DNA from: Siccibacter colletis
GTDB taxonomy: Bacteria; Pseudomonadota; Gammaproteobacteria; Enterobacterales; Enterobacteriaceae
Assembly (NCBI RefSeq): GCF_000696575.1
Contig: NZ_JMSQ01000006.1
Coordinates: forward strand, 1-64,000
Reading direction: 5' to 3'
Length of the DNA stretch: 64,000 nucleotides
Position 1 is the first letter of the stretch. Each line of letters starts with the position of its first letter. Shown here piece by piece: positions 35,000-44,322 of this stretch. A program made the position numbers and the translations under genes. Under the pieces are notes generated by a model that made no database searches, had not been told where the DNA came from, and was given only the letters and a program-made list of their open reading frames with translations.

Positions 35000-35027
35000 A
35001 AGGGGAGCGAAACGCTCCCCCTTTTTT
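35000..35027 (+). terminator. Terminator of purL
   Basis: GGGGAGCG-AAA-CGCTCCCC forms an 8-bp stem with a CTTTTTT tail. Confidence 0.93.
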
Positions 35028-35095
35028 ATGCAGATCGCTATTTCTCTCGCTGCGTTCATGCTGTTACTTTTAATCTGTGATATACCCCGCAAATG

Positions 35096-35209
35096 TGTCG
35101 GCAATTTGCGACAGCGCCAGTCAGTAACTGTCGCCAAAAGGTGACATTTAAGTTATTGATTTATAATGACTGCGCAAGGCGACGTTTGGAGTGTTGTTTT
35201 TTGACGACA
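35096..35209 (+). promoter_or_regulatory. Three GlrR activator boxes upstream of glmY
   Basis: The GlrR (QseF) motif TGTC-N10-GACA occurs perfectly at 35096-35113 and 35129-35146. It occurs with one mismatch (TGTT-N10-GACA) at 35192-35209. They are centred about 221, 188 and 125 bp before the glmY start, like the three sites known in E. coli. The AT-rich stretch 35245-35290 could hold an IHF site that bends the DNA. Confidence 0.85.
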
Positions 35210-35298
35210 GGCCGGTGAAAAAACGTGCGCGATCTTCGTGGCTCGATTTAATTAATAATCACTTTAATATCAGTTAATTATAATTAAATTTTCAAAAG

Positions 35299-35321
35299 TG
35301 GCACGCATCCTGCTAGATAAT
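35299..35321 (+). promoter_or_regulatory. Overlapping sigma-54 and sigma-70 promoters of glmY
   Basis: TGGCACG-CATC-CTGCT (35299-35314) fits the sigma-54 consensus TGGCACG-N4-TTGCW with one mismatch, with GG and GC ten bases apart. GATAAT (35316-35321) is a sigma-70 -10. Both predict a start near 35326. Such overlapping promoters are known for E. coli glmY. Confidence 0.85.
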
Positions 35322-35325
35322 ACTC

Positions 35326-35516
35326 AGTGGCTCATTCACCTTCTTATGTCAGACCCTTCGGGAGCGCTACATAAACCTCAGAATGACGCACAACAAGGTG
35401 CCTGCCGTCCAGCTGCTGATTATCGCAATGCGTTATCAAACTTCGGGCGACACGTTGAGTAAGGCACCGCCTCATTTCACACGAAAGGCAGGGTAATTAC
35501 CCTGCCTTTCGTGTTT
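35326..35516 (+). ncRNA. glmY: Small RNA GlmY
   Basis: GlmY is the decoy sRNA that binds RapZ, sparing GlmZ, so that glmS mRNA is activated when glucosamine-6-phosphate is low. The sequence from AGTGGCTCATTC to the terminator closely matches E. coli GlmY, including the CCTTCGGG hairpin and the GGTGCCTGCCGTCCAGCTGC segment. It ends in a 14-bp stem (35480-35493 with 35500-35513). The location between purL and glrK is also the K-12 position. Confidence 0.93.
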
Positions 35517-35587
35517 CTGCCATTCGGCGCTTCCCACGCGTGCCGCACTCCGCTAGCATCCGGTTATTCCTTTTATCGCGAGATAAC

Positions 35588-37030
35588 ATGTTGAAACGCT
35601 GGCCTGTTGTATTCCCTCGTTCACTGCGCCAACTGGTAATGATGGCCTTTCTGCTGATCCAGGTGCCGTTGCTGGTGCTGGCCTGGCAGGCGTGGCAGAG
35701 CCTTAACGCCCTGAGCGATCAGGCCGCGCTCACCAACCGCACCACGCTGGTGGATGCCCGTCGCAGCGAAGCCATGACCAATGCCGCGCTGGAAATGGAG
35801 CGCAGCTACCGTCAGTACTGCGTGCTGGACGACCCGACGCTGGCCCGCGTTTACCAGAGCCAGCGCAAGCGTTATGCCCAGATGCTGGATGCCCATTCCG
35901 GCGTGCTGCCGGATGAGATGCTCTATCAGGCGCTGCGGCAGAACCTCAACGATCTCGCGCTGTTACAGTGTAAAAACAGCGGCCCGGACAGCGCCGCCGC
36001 CGCCCGGCTGGAAGCCTTTGCCAGCGCCAATACCGAAATGGTGCAGGCCACCCGCGCCGTGGTGTTCTCGCGCGGACAGCAGCTCCAGCAGGAGATCGCC
36101 GAGCGCGGTCAGTTCTTTGGCTGGCAGGCGCTGATCCTGTTTCTGGTCAGCCTGGCGCTGGTGCTGCTGTTTACCCGCATGATCATCGGCCCGGTGAAGG
36201 GGATCGAGCGGATGATCAATCGTCTCGGGGAAGGGCGCTCGCCAGGTCATACCGTGGCGTTCAAGGGGCCGCGCGAGTTGCGTTCCGTCGGGCAGCGTAT
36301 TATCTGGCTCAGCGAGCGTCTGGCGTGGCTCGAATCCCAGCGTCACCAGTTCCTGCGCCATCTCTCTCACGAGCTGAAAACGCCGCTGGCGAGCATGCGC
36401 GAGGGCACTGAGCTGCTGGCCGATCAGGTCGCCGGCCCGCTGACCGCCGGGCAAAAAGAGGTGGTGGATATACTGGATACCAGCAGCCGTAACCTGCAAA
36501 AGCTGATTGAACAGCTGCTGGACTACAACCGTAAACTGGCCGATGCCCAGGTCGAGCTGGAGCAGGTTGAAATCGCGCCGCTGGTTGATATGGTGATCGC
36601 TGCTCACAGTCTGCCGGCGCGGGCTAAAATGATGCATACCGACATCGCCCTTGAAGCGCAGGTGTGTCTGGCGGAACCGATGCTGCTGATGAGCGTGCTG
36701 GATAATCTCTATTCCAATGCGGTGCACTACGGCAGTGAATCCGGTACCATTTATATCCGCAGTTACACAGCCGGATCGCGGCTGCGGATTGAAGTCGCAA
36801 ATACCGGAACGCCGATCCCCGCGGCTGAGCGGGAGATGATCTTCGAACCTTTCTTTCAGGGAAGCCTGCAGCGCAAAGGCGCGGTCAAGGGCAGCGGCCT
36901 GGGGCTGAGCATCGCTCAGGACTGTATTCGCCGCATGCATGGCGAGCTTCGTCTGGTGGAAGAACACGGCGCCGATGTCTGTTTTCGCATCGAGCTGCCT
37001 GTCCCTGAGCCGGAAACACCACAACAATGA
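35588..37030 (+). CDS. glrK: Sensor histidine kinase GlrK (QseE)
   Basis: GlrK is the inner-membrane kinase for GlrR, the activator of glmY; it responds to envelope signals. It has 480 residues (E. coli 475). Membrane segments lie at about 13-33 and 178-198, flanking a periplasmic helical domain. A HAMP region follows, then the phospho-acceptor His261 in LRHLSHELKTPLASM, and the ATPase boxes NLYSNAVHYG and GSGLGLSIA. The start used matches the family; the frame opens 16 codons earlier inside the glmY gap. It overlaps qseG by 4 bp. Confidence 0.95.
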   Translation: MLKRWPVVFPRSLRQLVMMAFLLIQVPLLVLAWQAWQSLNALSDQAALTNRTTLVDARRSEAMTNAALEMERSYRQYCVLDDPTLARVYQSQRKRYAQMLDAHSGVLPDEMLYQALRQNLNDLALLQCKNSGPDSAAAARLEAFASANTEMVQATRAVVFSRGQQLQQEIAERGQFFGWQALILFLVSLALVLLFTRMIIGPVKGIERMINRLGEGRSPGHTVAFKGPRELRSVGQRIIWLSERLAWLESQRHQFLRHLSHELKTPLASMREGTELLADQVAGPLTAGQKEVVDILDTSSRNLQKLIEQLLDYNRKLADAQVELEQVEIAPLVDMVIAAHSLPARAKMMHTDIALEAQVCLAEPMLLMSVLDNLYSNAVHYGSESGTIYIRSYTAGSRLRIEVANTGTPIPAAEREMIFEPFFQGSLQRKGAVKGSGLGLSIAQDCIRRMHGELRLVEEHGADVCFRIELPVPEPETPQQ

Positions 37031-37821
37031 GTCTGGACCTTATGAATTTACTGCGGCCCGTTTTGTCGCGCCTGAAACGCCCACGTCTTCTCCGCTCGCT
37101 GCTGTGCCCGGCGCTTGCCGGGATGCTGCTCAGCGGCTGCGTTGCCCATCCGGTGAAAAGCTCGCTTAAAAACAAAAATGAACCGCAGCTTCCGGATCAT
37201 CAGCTGGCTGATTTTCTCTCCACCGACTGTCAGGACATCTGGCAGCTTGGCGGGCACAGTATTGAGACCAACCCGCTCTACTGGCTGCGCGGTATGGACT
37301 GCGCGCTGCGTCTGTCGCCGGTGGATGCCCGCGCCGAGGCGCGCCTGTGGTCGGCATACAGCTGGCAGGACACCTTCAAGCGCGGCATTTTACTGGCGAA
37401 CGCCAGAATCAACCCGACCGAGCGCCGCGGCTTTATTACCGCGCTCGACGATCTGAGCCCCGGCATCCCGGCGCAGGTGCGCCCGCTCTACCAGGTGTGG
37501 CGCGACGGCCAGGCCTCGCTGCTGCAGCTTTCCGATGAGCGCACGCGCTACAGCAAGCTGCAGCAGAGCAGCGACAGCGAGCTGGACACTCTGCGCCAGC
37601 AGCAGCAGCACCTGCGCAGCCAGCTCGATCTGACCACGCGCAAGCTGGAAAACCTCACCGACATCGAACGCCGGCTGTCGTCGCGTAAACCGACCAGCAG
37701 TTATATGCAGGACAACACTCATCCGAACGGGGGCGAGAGCAAAGATGCCCCGGCGGCGGAGGATATCACCACGCCGGACAACAGCAGCACCGGTTCTGCC
37801 CCGGAGGAACTGACGCCATGA
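37027..37821 (+). CDS. qseG: Outer-membrane lipoprotein QseG (YfhG)
   Basis: QseG is a lipoprotein that interacts with GlrK and stimulates it. It has 264 residues with an N-terminal signal and the lipobox LLSGC (Cys38). The C-terminal half has a coiled coil (RYSKLQQSSDSELDTLRQQQQHLRSQ, in part) and ends in an acidic, low-complexity tail. The first ATG overlaps the glrK stop (ATGA); a second ATG at 37042 would give a shorter, equally possible signal peptide. It overlaps glrR by 4 bp. It is more divergent than its neighbours. Confidence 0.9.
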   Translation: MSLDLMNLLRPVLSRLKRPRLLRSLLCPALAGMLLSGCVAHPVKSSLKNKNEPQLPDHQLADFLSTDCQDIWQLGGHSIETNPLYWLRGMDCALRLSPVDARAEARLWSAYSWQDTFKRGILLANARINPTERRGFITALDDLSPGIPAQVRPLYQVWRDGQASLLQLSDERTRYSKLQQSSDSELDTLRQQQQHLRSQLDLTTRKLENLTDIERRLSSRKPTSSYMQDNTHPNGGESKDAPAAEDITTPDNSSTGSAPEELTP

Positions 37822-39155
37822 CGCAACGCAAGCCTGCCCGTCTGCTGCTGGTGGATGACGATCCCGGGCTGCTGAAGCTGCTCGGCATGCGTCTCACCAG
37901 CGAAGGGTACAGCGTGGAGACCGCGGAAAGCGGAGCCGAAGGGCTGCGCGTACTGACGCGCGAGAAGATCGACCTGGTAATAAGCGATCTGCGCATGGAT
38001 GAGATGGACGGCCTGCAGCTGTTTGCCGAAATCCAGAAGCTGCAGCCCGGCATGCCGGTGATCATCCTTACCGCGCACGGCTCAATCCCGGATGCGGTGG
38101 CCGCCACCCAGCAGGGCGTGTTCAGCTTTCTCACCAAACCGGTGGATCGCGACGCGCTGTACAAGGCGATAGACGATGCGCTACTGCACACCGTCTCCAG
38201 CAGCGATGATGCCTGGCGCGAGTCCATCGTCACCCGCAGCCCGATTATGCTGCGTCTGCTGGAGCAGGCGCGCATGGTGGCGCAGTCCGACGTCAGCGTA
38301 CTGATCAACGGCCAGAGCGGCACCGGGAAAGAGATCCTCGCCCAGGCGATCCACAACGCCAGCCCGCGCAGCAAGAAGGCGTTTATCGCCATCAACTGCG
38401 GCGCGCTGCCGGAGCAGCTGCTGGAGTCCGAACTCTTTGGTCACGCCCGCGGTGCCTTTACCGGCGCGGTAAGCAGCCGGGAAGGGCTGTTCCAGGCCGC
38501 CGAAGGGGGCACGCTGTTCCTCGATGAGATTGGCGATATGCCGATCCCGTTACAGGTGAAGCTGCTGCGCGTCTTGCAGGAGCGCAAGGTACGCCCGCTG
38601 GGCAGCAACCGCGATCTGGATATTGACGTGCGCATTCTCTCGGCCACCCACCGCGACCTGCCGAAGGCGATGGAGCGCGGCGAATTTCGTGAAGATCTGT
38701 TTTACCGCCTCAACGTGGTGAACCTGAAGATCCCGGCGTTGAACGAGCGTGCGGAAGATATTCCGCTGCTGGCCGCCCATCTGCTGCGCCAGTCGGCGGA
38801 TCGCCACAAGCCGTTCGTGCGCAGCTTCTCGACTGACGCCATGAAACGCCTGATGACCGCCAGCTGGCCGGGCAACGTGCGCCAGCTGGTGAACGTCATT
38901 GAGCAGTGCGTGGCGCTGACGTCCGCCCCGGTGATCAGCGATGCGCTGGTGGAGCAGGCGCTGGAAGGCGAAAACACCGTGCTGCCGACCTTTGTTGAGG
39001 CAAGGAATCTGTTCGAACTGAACTATTTACGCAAAATTCTGCAAATCACCAAAGGCAACGTCACCCATGCTGCGCGCATGGCCGGGCGCAACCGCACCGA
39101 ATTCTATAAACTGCTGTCGCGTCATGAACTTGATGCCAACGACTTCAAAGAGTAG
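37818..39155 (+). CDS. glrR: Sigma-54-dependent response regulator GlrR (QseF)
   Basis: GlrR activates the sigma-54 promoter of glmY (and of rpoE in E. coli). It has 445 residues. The receiver domain has Asp57, then comes a AAA+ domain with Walker A GQSGTGKE and the sigma-54 contact GAFTGA, and then a Fis-type HTH (VTHAARMAGRNRTEFYKLL) near 420-440. Its target boxes lie 2.6 kb upstream. The glrK-qseG-glrR genes are coupled by ATGA overlaps, and glnB follows after 96 bp. Confidence 0.96.
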   Translation: MTQRKPARLLLVDDDPGLLKLLGMRLTSEGYSVETAESGAEGLRVLTREKIDLVISDLRMDEMDGLQLFAEIQKLQPGMPVIILTAHGSIPDAVAATQQGVFSFLTKPVDRDALYKAIDDALLHTVSSSDDAWRESIVTRSPIMLRLLEQARMVAQSDVSVLINGQSGTGKEILAQAIHNASPRSKKAFIAINCGALPEQLLESELFGHARGAFTGAVSSREGLFQAAEGGTLFLDEIGDMPIPLQVKLLRVLQERKVRPLGSNRDLDIDVRILSATHRDLPKAMERGEFREDLFYRLNVVNLKIPALNERAEDIPLLAAHLLRQSADRHKPFVRSFSTDAMKRLMTASWPGNVRQLVNVIEQCVALTSAPVISDALVEQALEGENTVLPTFVEARNLFELNYLRKILQITKGNVTHAARMAGRNRTEFYKLLSRHELDANDFKE

Positions 39156-39218
39156 TTTCGCCATCCATTGGCGCTAAGAATATGATAGGGTGAGCAACCG
39201 ATTACGTACCCATGATGA

Positions 39219-39590
<372 letters not shown>

Positions 39591-39602
39591 TCTCGTGCTC
39601 GC

Positions 39603-39636
39603 AAAAAAAAGGCAGGTCTGAGACCTGCCTTTTTTG
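39603..39636. terminator. Bidirectional terminator between glnB and hmp
   Basis: An A run, AAGGCAGGTCT-GAG-ACCTGCCTT-type stem and a T run lie between two convergent genes, so it can serve both. Confidence 0.9.
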
Positions 39637-39656
39637 TTGGGCTTTTGCGGTAAAAA

Positions 39657-40847
39657 TTACAGTACCTTATGCGGCCCGAAGCACTCGTAGTGGATGTGGT
39701 CGCGATCCACGCCCAGCGCCACCAGCTGCTGCGCGGCAAACTGCATAAAGCCGACCGGGCCACAGAGCCAGAAAGTCATGGCCGGATCGCTGAACGCGCT
39801 TTGCTGGCTCGCCAGCTCCATCAATCCTTCGCTGTCAAAACGCACCGCCTCGCGGTCCGCCTCGGCTGGCGTCTGATACCAGACGTGAGAGGTGAAACGC
39901 GGCAGTTTCGCACCCAGCGCCGCCACTTCATCGGCAAAAGCATGCACTTCGCCATTCAGCGCGGCGTGGAACCAGTTAACCTGGGCCGGATGCGCATTGT
40001 TCGCCAGCGTATCCAGCATCGCCAGCATCGGGGTCTGGCCGACGCCAGCGGAGATCAGCGTCACCGGGGTCTGTGGCGTAGCGTCCAGGAAGAAATCCCC
40101 GGCCGGGGCGGCAACCTGTACCACATCGCCAACGCGCGCGTCCCGGTGCAGCCAGTTCGACACCTGGCCGCCATCTTCGCGTTTTACCGCAATGCGGTAG
40201 CTGCGGCCGTTGGGGCTGCGGGTGAGGGAGTACTGACGGATCTCCTGGTGCGGGAAGGCGTCCGGCTTCAGCCAGACTGCGAGGTACTGCCCCGCACGGT
40301 AATCCGCCACCGCGCCGCCATCAACCGGCTCCAGCTCAATGCTGGTAATCAAAGCGCTGCGCGGGGTTTTGTCGACGATGCGGAACGCACGGGTGCCTTC
40401 CCAGCCGCCCCGTTTGCTGGCGTGCTCCTGATAGATCTCGGCTTCGCGATTGATAAACACCTGCGCCAGCACGCCATAGGCTTTGCCCCAGGCATCCAGC
40501 ACCTCCTGACCCGGACTCATCAGCTCGTCAATGGTGGCCAGCAGATGGGTTCCCACGATGTTGTACTGCTCAGGTCTGATAGAGAAGCTGGTGTGCTTCT
40601 GGGCGATTTTTTCCACCGCCGGCAGCAGCACGGCCAGATTTTCAATATTGGTGGCGTAGGCGCAGATGGCATTAAACAGCGCTTCACGCTGGTCGCCGTT
40701 ACGCTGGTTACTCATATTGAAAATTTCTTTCAGTTCCGGATTGTGCTGGAACATGCGGTCATAGAAATGGGCGGTAAGTTTTGGCCCGGTCGCGGCAATG
40801 GCGGGAATGGTGGATTTCACGATGGCGATGGTTTGCGCGTCTAACAT
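39657..40847 (-). CDS. hmp: Flavohaemoglobin / nitric oxide dioxygenase Hmp
   Basis: Hmp detoxifies nitric oxide to nitrate with O2 and NAD(P)H. It has 396 residues as in E. coli. The globin domain (1-137) has proximal His85 and the family start [16 protein letters not shown]. The FAD domain (about 150-255, [11 protein letters not shown]) and NAD domain (about 265-396, [15 protein letters not shown]) follow. A near-perfect NsrR box lies upstream. A full-length antisense open frame over it is a shadow. Confidence 0.97.
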   Translation of the reverse strand: MLDAQTIAIVKSTIPAIAATGPKLTAHFYDRMFQHNPELKEIFNMSNQRNGDQREALFNAICAYATNIENLAVLLPAVEKIAQKHTSFSIRPEQYNIVGTHLLATIDELMSPGQEVLDAWGKAYGVLAQVFINREAEIYQEHASKRGGWEGTRAFRIVDKTPRSALITSIELEPVDGGAVADYRAGQYLAVWLKPDAFPHQEIRQYSLTRSPNGRSYRIAVKREDGGQVSNWLHRDARVGDVVQVAAPAGDFFLDATPQTPVTLISAGVGQTPMLAMLDTLANNAHPAQVNWFHAALNGEVHAFADEVAALGAKLPRFTSHVWYQTPAEADREAVRFDSEGLMELASQQSAFSDPAMTFWLCGPVGFMQFAAQQLVALGVDRDHIHYECFGPHKVL

Positions 40848-40862
40848 GGCAGGTCCTTTTTA

Positions 40863-40885
40863 ATGTTGCATTTTAAATGCATGTT
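40863..40885 (-). promoter_or_regulatory. NsrR operator of hmp
   Basis: Two 11-mers around one central base contain the perfect palindrome TGCATTT-T-AAATGCA. They match the NsrR consensus AAGATGCATTT-N-AAATGCATCTT at 9 and 10 of 11 positions. It lies 16 bp before the hmp start codon, so derepression by NO is expected. Confidence 0.9.
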
Positions 40886-40964
40886 ATAAGCGATACCCCT
40901 GCGTTGTAAAGGGGAAATACGCGGCCAGGGTAAAAACGAACGTGAAAAATCGACATCTCAAAAA

Positions 40965-40977
40965 TGAAAAGAATTCG
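40965..40977 (+). promoter_or_regulatory. Candidate MetR site upstream of glyA
   Basis: TGAA-AAGAA-TTCG differs by one base from the MetR motif TGAA-N5-TTCA. E. coli glyA is activated by MetR from sites upstream of its promoter, and this position fits. Weak on sequence alone. Confidence 0.4.
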
Positions 40978-41024
40978 TGAAATCATGCCGGAATTATGTG
41001 TGGTCAAAGCCTTACGCGGCGCGG

Positions 41025-41077
41025 AGCCAATCGTTTGCGTAAAAAGCTTTGTCAAGACCTGTTATCGCCCCTTTAAT
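41025..41077 (+). promoter_or_regulatory. PurR box and promoter of glyA
   Basis: AGCCAATCGTTTGCGT (41025-41040) matches the PurR consensus at 13 of 16 positions. TTGTCA (41049-41054) and TTTAAT (41072-41077) with a 17-bp spacer form a good sigma-70 promoter. The leader to the ATG is about 75 nt. PurR control of glyA is known in E. coli. Confidence 0.75.
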
Positions 41078-41157
41078 CAGTTATACTGTGGGCCGCTGCC
41101 GACGGGGCAATGGCCTCAGGCGAAAATAAATACTGTTAGCTGAGTCAGGAGATGCGG

Positions 41158-42411
41158 ATGTTAAAGCGTGAAATGAACATTGCCGATTATGATGCCGAAC
41201 TGTGGCAGGCTATGGAGCAGGAAAAAGTACGTCAGGAAGAGCACATCGAACTGATCGCCTCCGAGAACTACACCAGCCCGCGCGTGATGCAGGCGCAGGG
41301 CTCTCAGCTGACCAATAAATACGCGGAAGGCTATCCGGGCAAGCGCTACTACGGCGGCTGCGAATATGTGGATATCGTTGAGCAGCTGGCGATTGACCGC
41401 GCAAAAGCGCTCTTCGGCGCTGACTACGCTAACGTCCAGCCGCACTCCGGCTCACAGGCTAACTTCGCGGTCTACACCGCGCTGCTGCAACCGGGCGATA
41501 CCGTGCTGGGTATGAACCTGGCGCAGGGCGGCCACCTGACACACGGCTCCCCGGTTAACTTCTCCGGCAAACTGTACAACATCATTCCTTACGGTATTGA
41601 TGAGACCGGTAAAATCGATTACGAAGACATGGCGAAGCAGGCGCAGACCCATAAACCGAAGATGATCATCGGCGGCTTCTCGGCTTACTCCGGTATCGTT
41701 GACTGGGCGAAAATGCGTGAAATCGCTGACAGCATCGGCGCATACCTGTTCGTTGATATGGCCCACGTGGCAGGTCTGATTGCCGCTGGCGTCTACCCGA
41801 ACCCGGTTCCGCACGCCCATGTCGTCACCACCACAACCCATAAAACCCTGGCGGGTCCGCGCGGCGGTCTGATCCTCGCCAACGGCGGCAGCGAAGAGCT
41901 GTACAAAAAACTGAACTCTGCGGTGTTCCCGAGCGCGCAGGGTGGCCCGCTGATGCACGTTATCGCGGCGAAAGCGGTCGCGTTGAAAGAGGCGATGGAA
42001 CCGGAGTTCAAAACCTACCAGCAGCAGGTGGCAAAAAACGCCAAAGCGATGGTAGAAGTGTTCCTGAACCGTGGCTATAAAGTGGTGTCCGGCGGCACTG
42101 AAAACCACCTGTTCCTGCTGGATCTGGTGGATAAAAACCTGACCGGTAAAGATGCTGACGCAGCCCTGGGCCGCGCCAATATCACCGTGAATAAAAACAG
42201 CGTGCCGAACGATCCGAAGAGCCCGTTCGTCACTTCCGGCATCCGTATCGGTTCGCCGTCTGTGACCCGCCGCGGCTTTAAAGAAGCGGAAGTCAAAGAG
42301 CTGGCTGGCTGGATGTGCGACATTCTCGACAACATCCATGACGACGCGGTTATCGAGCGCGTAAAAGCTAAAGTGCTGGATATCTGCGCCCGCTTCCCGG
42401 TTTACGCGTAA
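41158..42411 (+). CDS. glyA: Serine hydroxymethyltransferase
   Basis: GlyA interconverts serine and glycine with tetrahydrofolate and supplies one-carbon units. It has 417 residues as in E. coli. It is a PLP enzyme with the Schiff-base lysine near 229 in [14 protein letters not shown] and the N-terminal region [15 protein letters not shown]. The ATG at 41158 ([12 protein letters not shown]) is the conserved start; an ATG two codons upstream is weaker. A terminator follows directly. Confidence 0.98.
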   Translation: MLKREMNIADYDAELWQAMEQEKVRQEEHIELIASENYTSPRVMQAQGSQLTNKYAEGYPGKRYYGGCEYVDIVEQLAIDRAKALFGADYANVQPHSGSQANFAVYTALLQPGDTVLGMNLAQGGHLTHGSPVNFSGKLYNIIPYGIDETGKIDYEDMAKQAQTHKPKMIIGGFSAYSGIVDWAKMREIADSIGAYLFVDMAHVAGLIAAGVYPNPVPHAHVVTTTTHKTLAGPRGGLILANGGSEELYKKLNSAVFPSAQGGPLMHVIAAKAVALKEAMEPEFKTYQQQVAKNAKAMVEVFLNRGYKVVSGGTENHLFLLDLVDKNLTGKDADAALGRANITVNKNSVPNDPKSPFVTSGIRIGSPSVTRRGFKEAEVKELAGWMCDILDNIHDDAVIERVKAKVLDICARFPVYA

Positions 42412-42425
42412 GCGTACGCCATCTG

Positions 42426-42452
42426 AAAAAGCCGCCGCGAGCGGCTTTTTTT
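42426..42452 (+). terminator. Terminator of glyA
   Basis: AAAAAGCCGC-CGCGA-GCGGCTTTTTTT has a stem with a long T run and lies 14 bp after the glyA stop. Confidence 0.93.
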
Positions 42453-42470
42453 ATGCCTGCAGGAGGGCAC

Positions 42471-42833
42471 ATGCGTATTCAGACCTTTGCGCAGCTGACC
42501 GGGCTGTCGGTTCATACCCTGCGCTATTACGAAAAACTCGGCCTGTTGAGTCCGGGGCGTAACGCCAGCGGTCACCGCGACTACCGGCAAAGCGACGTTG
42601 ACTGGGTAAACTTCATCAAGCGGCTGAAGGCCACCGATATGCCGCTGGAGGCGATCCAGCGTTACGCGCAGTTACGCAGCGCGGGCGACAGCACGCTGGC
42701 CGAACGGCGCACGCTGCTGGCGCATCACGCTGAGCGGCTGGCCCGGCGGCTGGCCGAGCAGCAGGCGCATCTGCATCAGCTTGAAGTGAAAATGGCCTGG
42801 TATGATGACGCGCTGCTGAAAAACAGCGCTTGA
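42471..42833 (+). CDS. MerR-family transcriptional regulator
   Basis: This is a 120-residue regulator. The N-terminal winged HTH of the MerR family is clear (MRIQTFAQLTGLSVHTLRYYEKLGLLSP, in part; RDYRQSDVDWVNFIKRLKATDMPLEAI). A coiled-coil dimer helix follows (about 80-112). It has no cysteine, so it is not a metal or redox-cysteine sensor of the classic kind. AGGAGG is five bases before the ATG. Its stop codon lies inside the -35 box of a MerR-type promoter for the next gene, so it probably controls that gene. There is no counterpart at this place in K-12. Confidence 0.9.
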   Translation: MRIQTFAQLTGLSVHTLRYYEKLGLLSPGRNASGHRDYRQSDVDWVNFIKRLKATDMPLEAIQRYAQLRSAGDSTLAERRTLLAHHAERLARRLAEQQAHLHQLEVKMAWYDDALLKNSA

Positions 42834-42860
42834 CCTGGAGTTAACTCGAAGCTTTACCGT
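42830..42860 (+). promoter_or_regulatory. MerR-type promoter/operator with 19-bp spacer
   Basis: TTGACC (42830-42835) and TACCGT (42855-42860) are separated by 19 bp, the elongated spacing that MerR-family activators correct. The spacer centre is the dyad GAGTTAACTC (42838-42847) with partly matching flanks (CTG/GAAG). Repression and activation by the gene just upstream is inferred. Confidence 0.65.
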
Positions 42861-42890
42861 TGTCTCCACATTCAACAAGGAGACATCATC

Positions 42891-43271
42891 ATGACCCCAT
42901 CCCGCTATGACACCGGCCTCGCACGCCTTGCCGCCATCGACGGCGCTGCCGGCGAAAAGGTGATCGCCGCACTGGCCGACATCGCGCCGGATCTCGGCAA
43001 ATACGTGATTGAATTCGGCTTCGGCGACGTCTACAGCCGCCCGGGGCTGGATGTGAAAAGTCGCGAACTGGCGACCATTGCCGCGCTGACTGCGCTCGGT
43101 CACGCCCAGCCGCAGCTGGCGGTGCACCTGCACGCGGCACTTAACGTCGGGTGCAGCCGCGAAGAAATTATTGAAGTGATTATCCAGATGGCGCTGTACG
43201 CCGGTTTCCCGGCGGCGCTGAATGCGATGTTCACCGCTAAAGCGGTATTTATCGAGGCGGGTATTCAGTAA
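42891..43271 (+). CDS. Carboxymuconolactone decarboxylase-family protein
   Basis: This 126-residue, helical protein belongs to the CMD/AhpD-like superfamily. The family motifs RELATIAALTALGHAQPQLAVHLHAALNVG (in part; about 59-86) and EEIIEVIIQMALYAGFPAALNAM are evident. It has a single Cys (Cys87) and not the CxxC of AhpD, so a peroxidase role is unlikely. A gamma-carboxymuconolactone decarboxylase role is also unproved, as no aromatic pathway genes are near. AAGGAG precedes the ATG. Its expression is probably set by the MerR regulator. Confidence 0.85.
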   Translation: MTPSRYDTGLARLAAIDGAAGEKVIAALADIAPDLGKYVIEFGFGDVYSRPGLDVKSRELATIAALTALGHAQPQLAVHLHAALNVGCSREEIIEVIIQMALYAGFPAALNAMFTAKAVFIEAGIQ

Positions 43272-43272
43272 A

Positions 43273-43297
43273 ACTCCCTGCCGCAAGGGCAGGGAGT
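43273..43297. terminator. Hairpin between two convergent genes
   Basis: ACTCCCTGCC and GGCAGGGAGT form a 10-bp stem between the CMD-family gene and yghU. It has no strong T run on either strand. Confidence 0.5.
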
Positions 43298-43301
43298 GCG
43301 G

Positions 43302-44168
43302 TTACGGCTGCGTCTTGTCCGCGGTGCGGGTGTCGAAATCTGACGCGTCGTGACGCTCATGCAGCTGCGACGCCGGATCGCCAGAGAGACGATTCACCAT
43401 CCGCCCGCGCTTCACCGCCGGGCGGCTCGCCACCTCTTCAGCCCAGCGCACCACGTTCTTATACGATTTCACGTCGAGGAACTCGGCGGCCTCGTAGATA
43501 CCGTCCAGCACCAGCGCGCCATACCACGGGAAGATGGCGATATCGGCGATGCTGTACTCATCCCCGGCAATAAAGCGGCGAGTCGCCAGCTGCTGGTCCA
43601 GCACGTCGAGCTGGCGCTTGGCTTCCATTGAGAAACGCTCAATCGCGTATTCGATTTTCAGCGGCGCATAGTGATAGAAGTGCCCGAAGCCGCCGCCGAG
43701 GTACGGCGCCGAGCCCTGCAGCCAGAACAGCCAGTTCAGCGCTTCGGTGCGGCCGGCATGGCTTTTCGGCAGGAAGTGACCGAACTTATCCGCGAGATAG
43801 AGCAGGATTGCCCCGGATTCAAACACGCGCAGCGGTGGGGTTTGCGAGCGGTCTTCCAGCGCCGGGATCTTTGAGTTCGGGTTCACGCCCACAAAGCCAC
43901 TGCCAAACTGATCCCCGTCGCCGATGCGGATCAGCCAGGCATCATACTCTGCAGCGGTAACGCCCAGCGCCAGCAGTTCCTCCAGCAGGATCGTCACCTT
44001 CTGCCCGTTTGGCGTCGCCAGCGAGTAGAGCTGCAGCGGATGTTTGCCCACCGGCAGCGCTTTATCGTGGGTCGCCCCGGAAACCGGACGGTTAATGGAT
44101 GCCCAGGTGCCTGCGCCACCCTGTTTCCAGGTCCAGACTTTTGGCGGTTGATATTGATTTTCCGACAT
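43302..44168 (-). CDS. yghU: Glutathione S-transferase-family disulfide reductase YghU
   Basis: YghU is a Nu-class GST homologue that binds two glutathiones and has disulfide-bond reductase activity in E. coli. It has 288 residues, the E. coli length. The N-terminal thioredoxin-like part includes NGQKVTILLEELLALG and the glutathione-contact segment NPNSKIPALEDRS. The C-terminal helical GST domain follows, ending QLHERHDASDF. MSENQYQPPKVWTW is the conserved start; seventeen codons upstream are not. In K-12 yghU is at a different locus. Confidence 0.93.
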   Translation of the reverse strand: MSENQYQPPKVWTWKQGGAGTWASINRPVSGATHDKALPVGKHPLQLYSLATPNGQKVTILLEELLALGVTAAEYDAWLIRIGDGDQFGSGFVGVNPNSKIPALEDRSQTPPLRVFESGAILLYLADKFGHFLPKSHAGRTEALNWLFWLQGSAPYLGGGFGHFYHYAPLKIEYAIERFSMEAKRQLDVLDQQLATRRFIAGDEYSIADIAIFPWYGALVLDGIYEAAEFLDVKSYKNVVRWAEEVASRPAVKRGRMVNRLSGDPASQLHERHDASDFDTRTADKTQP

Positions 44169-44322
44169 ATTCGTTGCCCCGTTTGCCTGTTGTGAAGCTT
44201 CGAGTGTAGCAGGAAGCACAGGGCGGGTTTAGCAGGATGCGGCGTTAACACTGCCGCGAAACGGCAATGGCGCGCCGCGAGGAAAGCAGAAAGACAGGCG
44301 GCCGGAGCCGCCTGAGAGGAAG

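Noticed and set aside
39669-40844. 391-codon open frame antisense to almost all of hmp
   Set aside because: It mirrors the codon structure of hmp on a GC-rich strand, has no family features, and hmp is beyond doubt.
42891-43271. AhpD-type alkylhydroperoxidase assignment for the CMD-family gene
   Set aside because: The protein has a single cysteine and lacks the CxxC pair required by AhpD.
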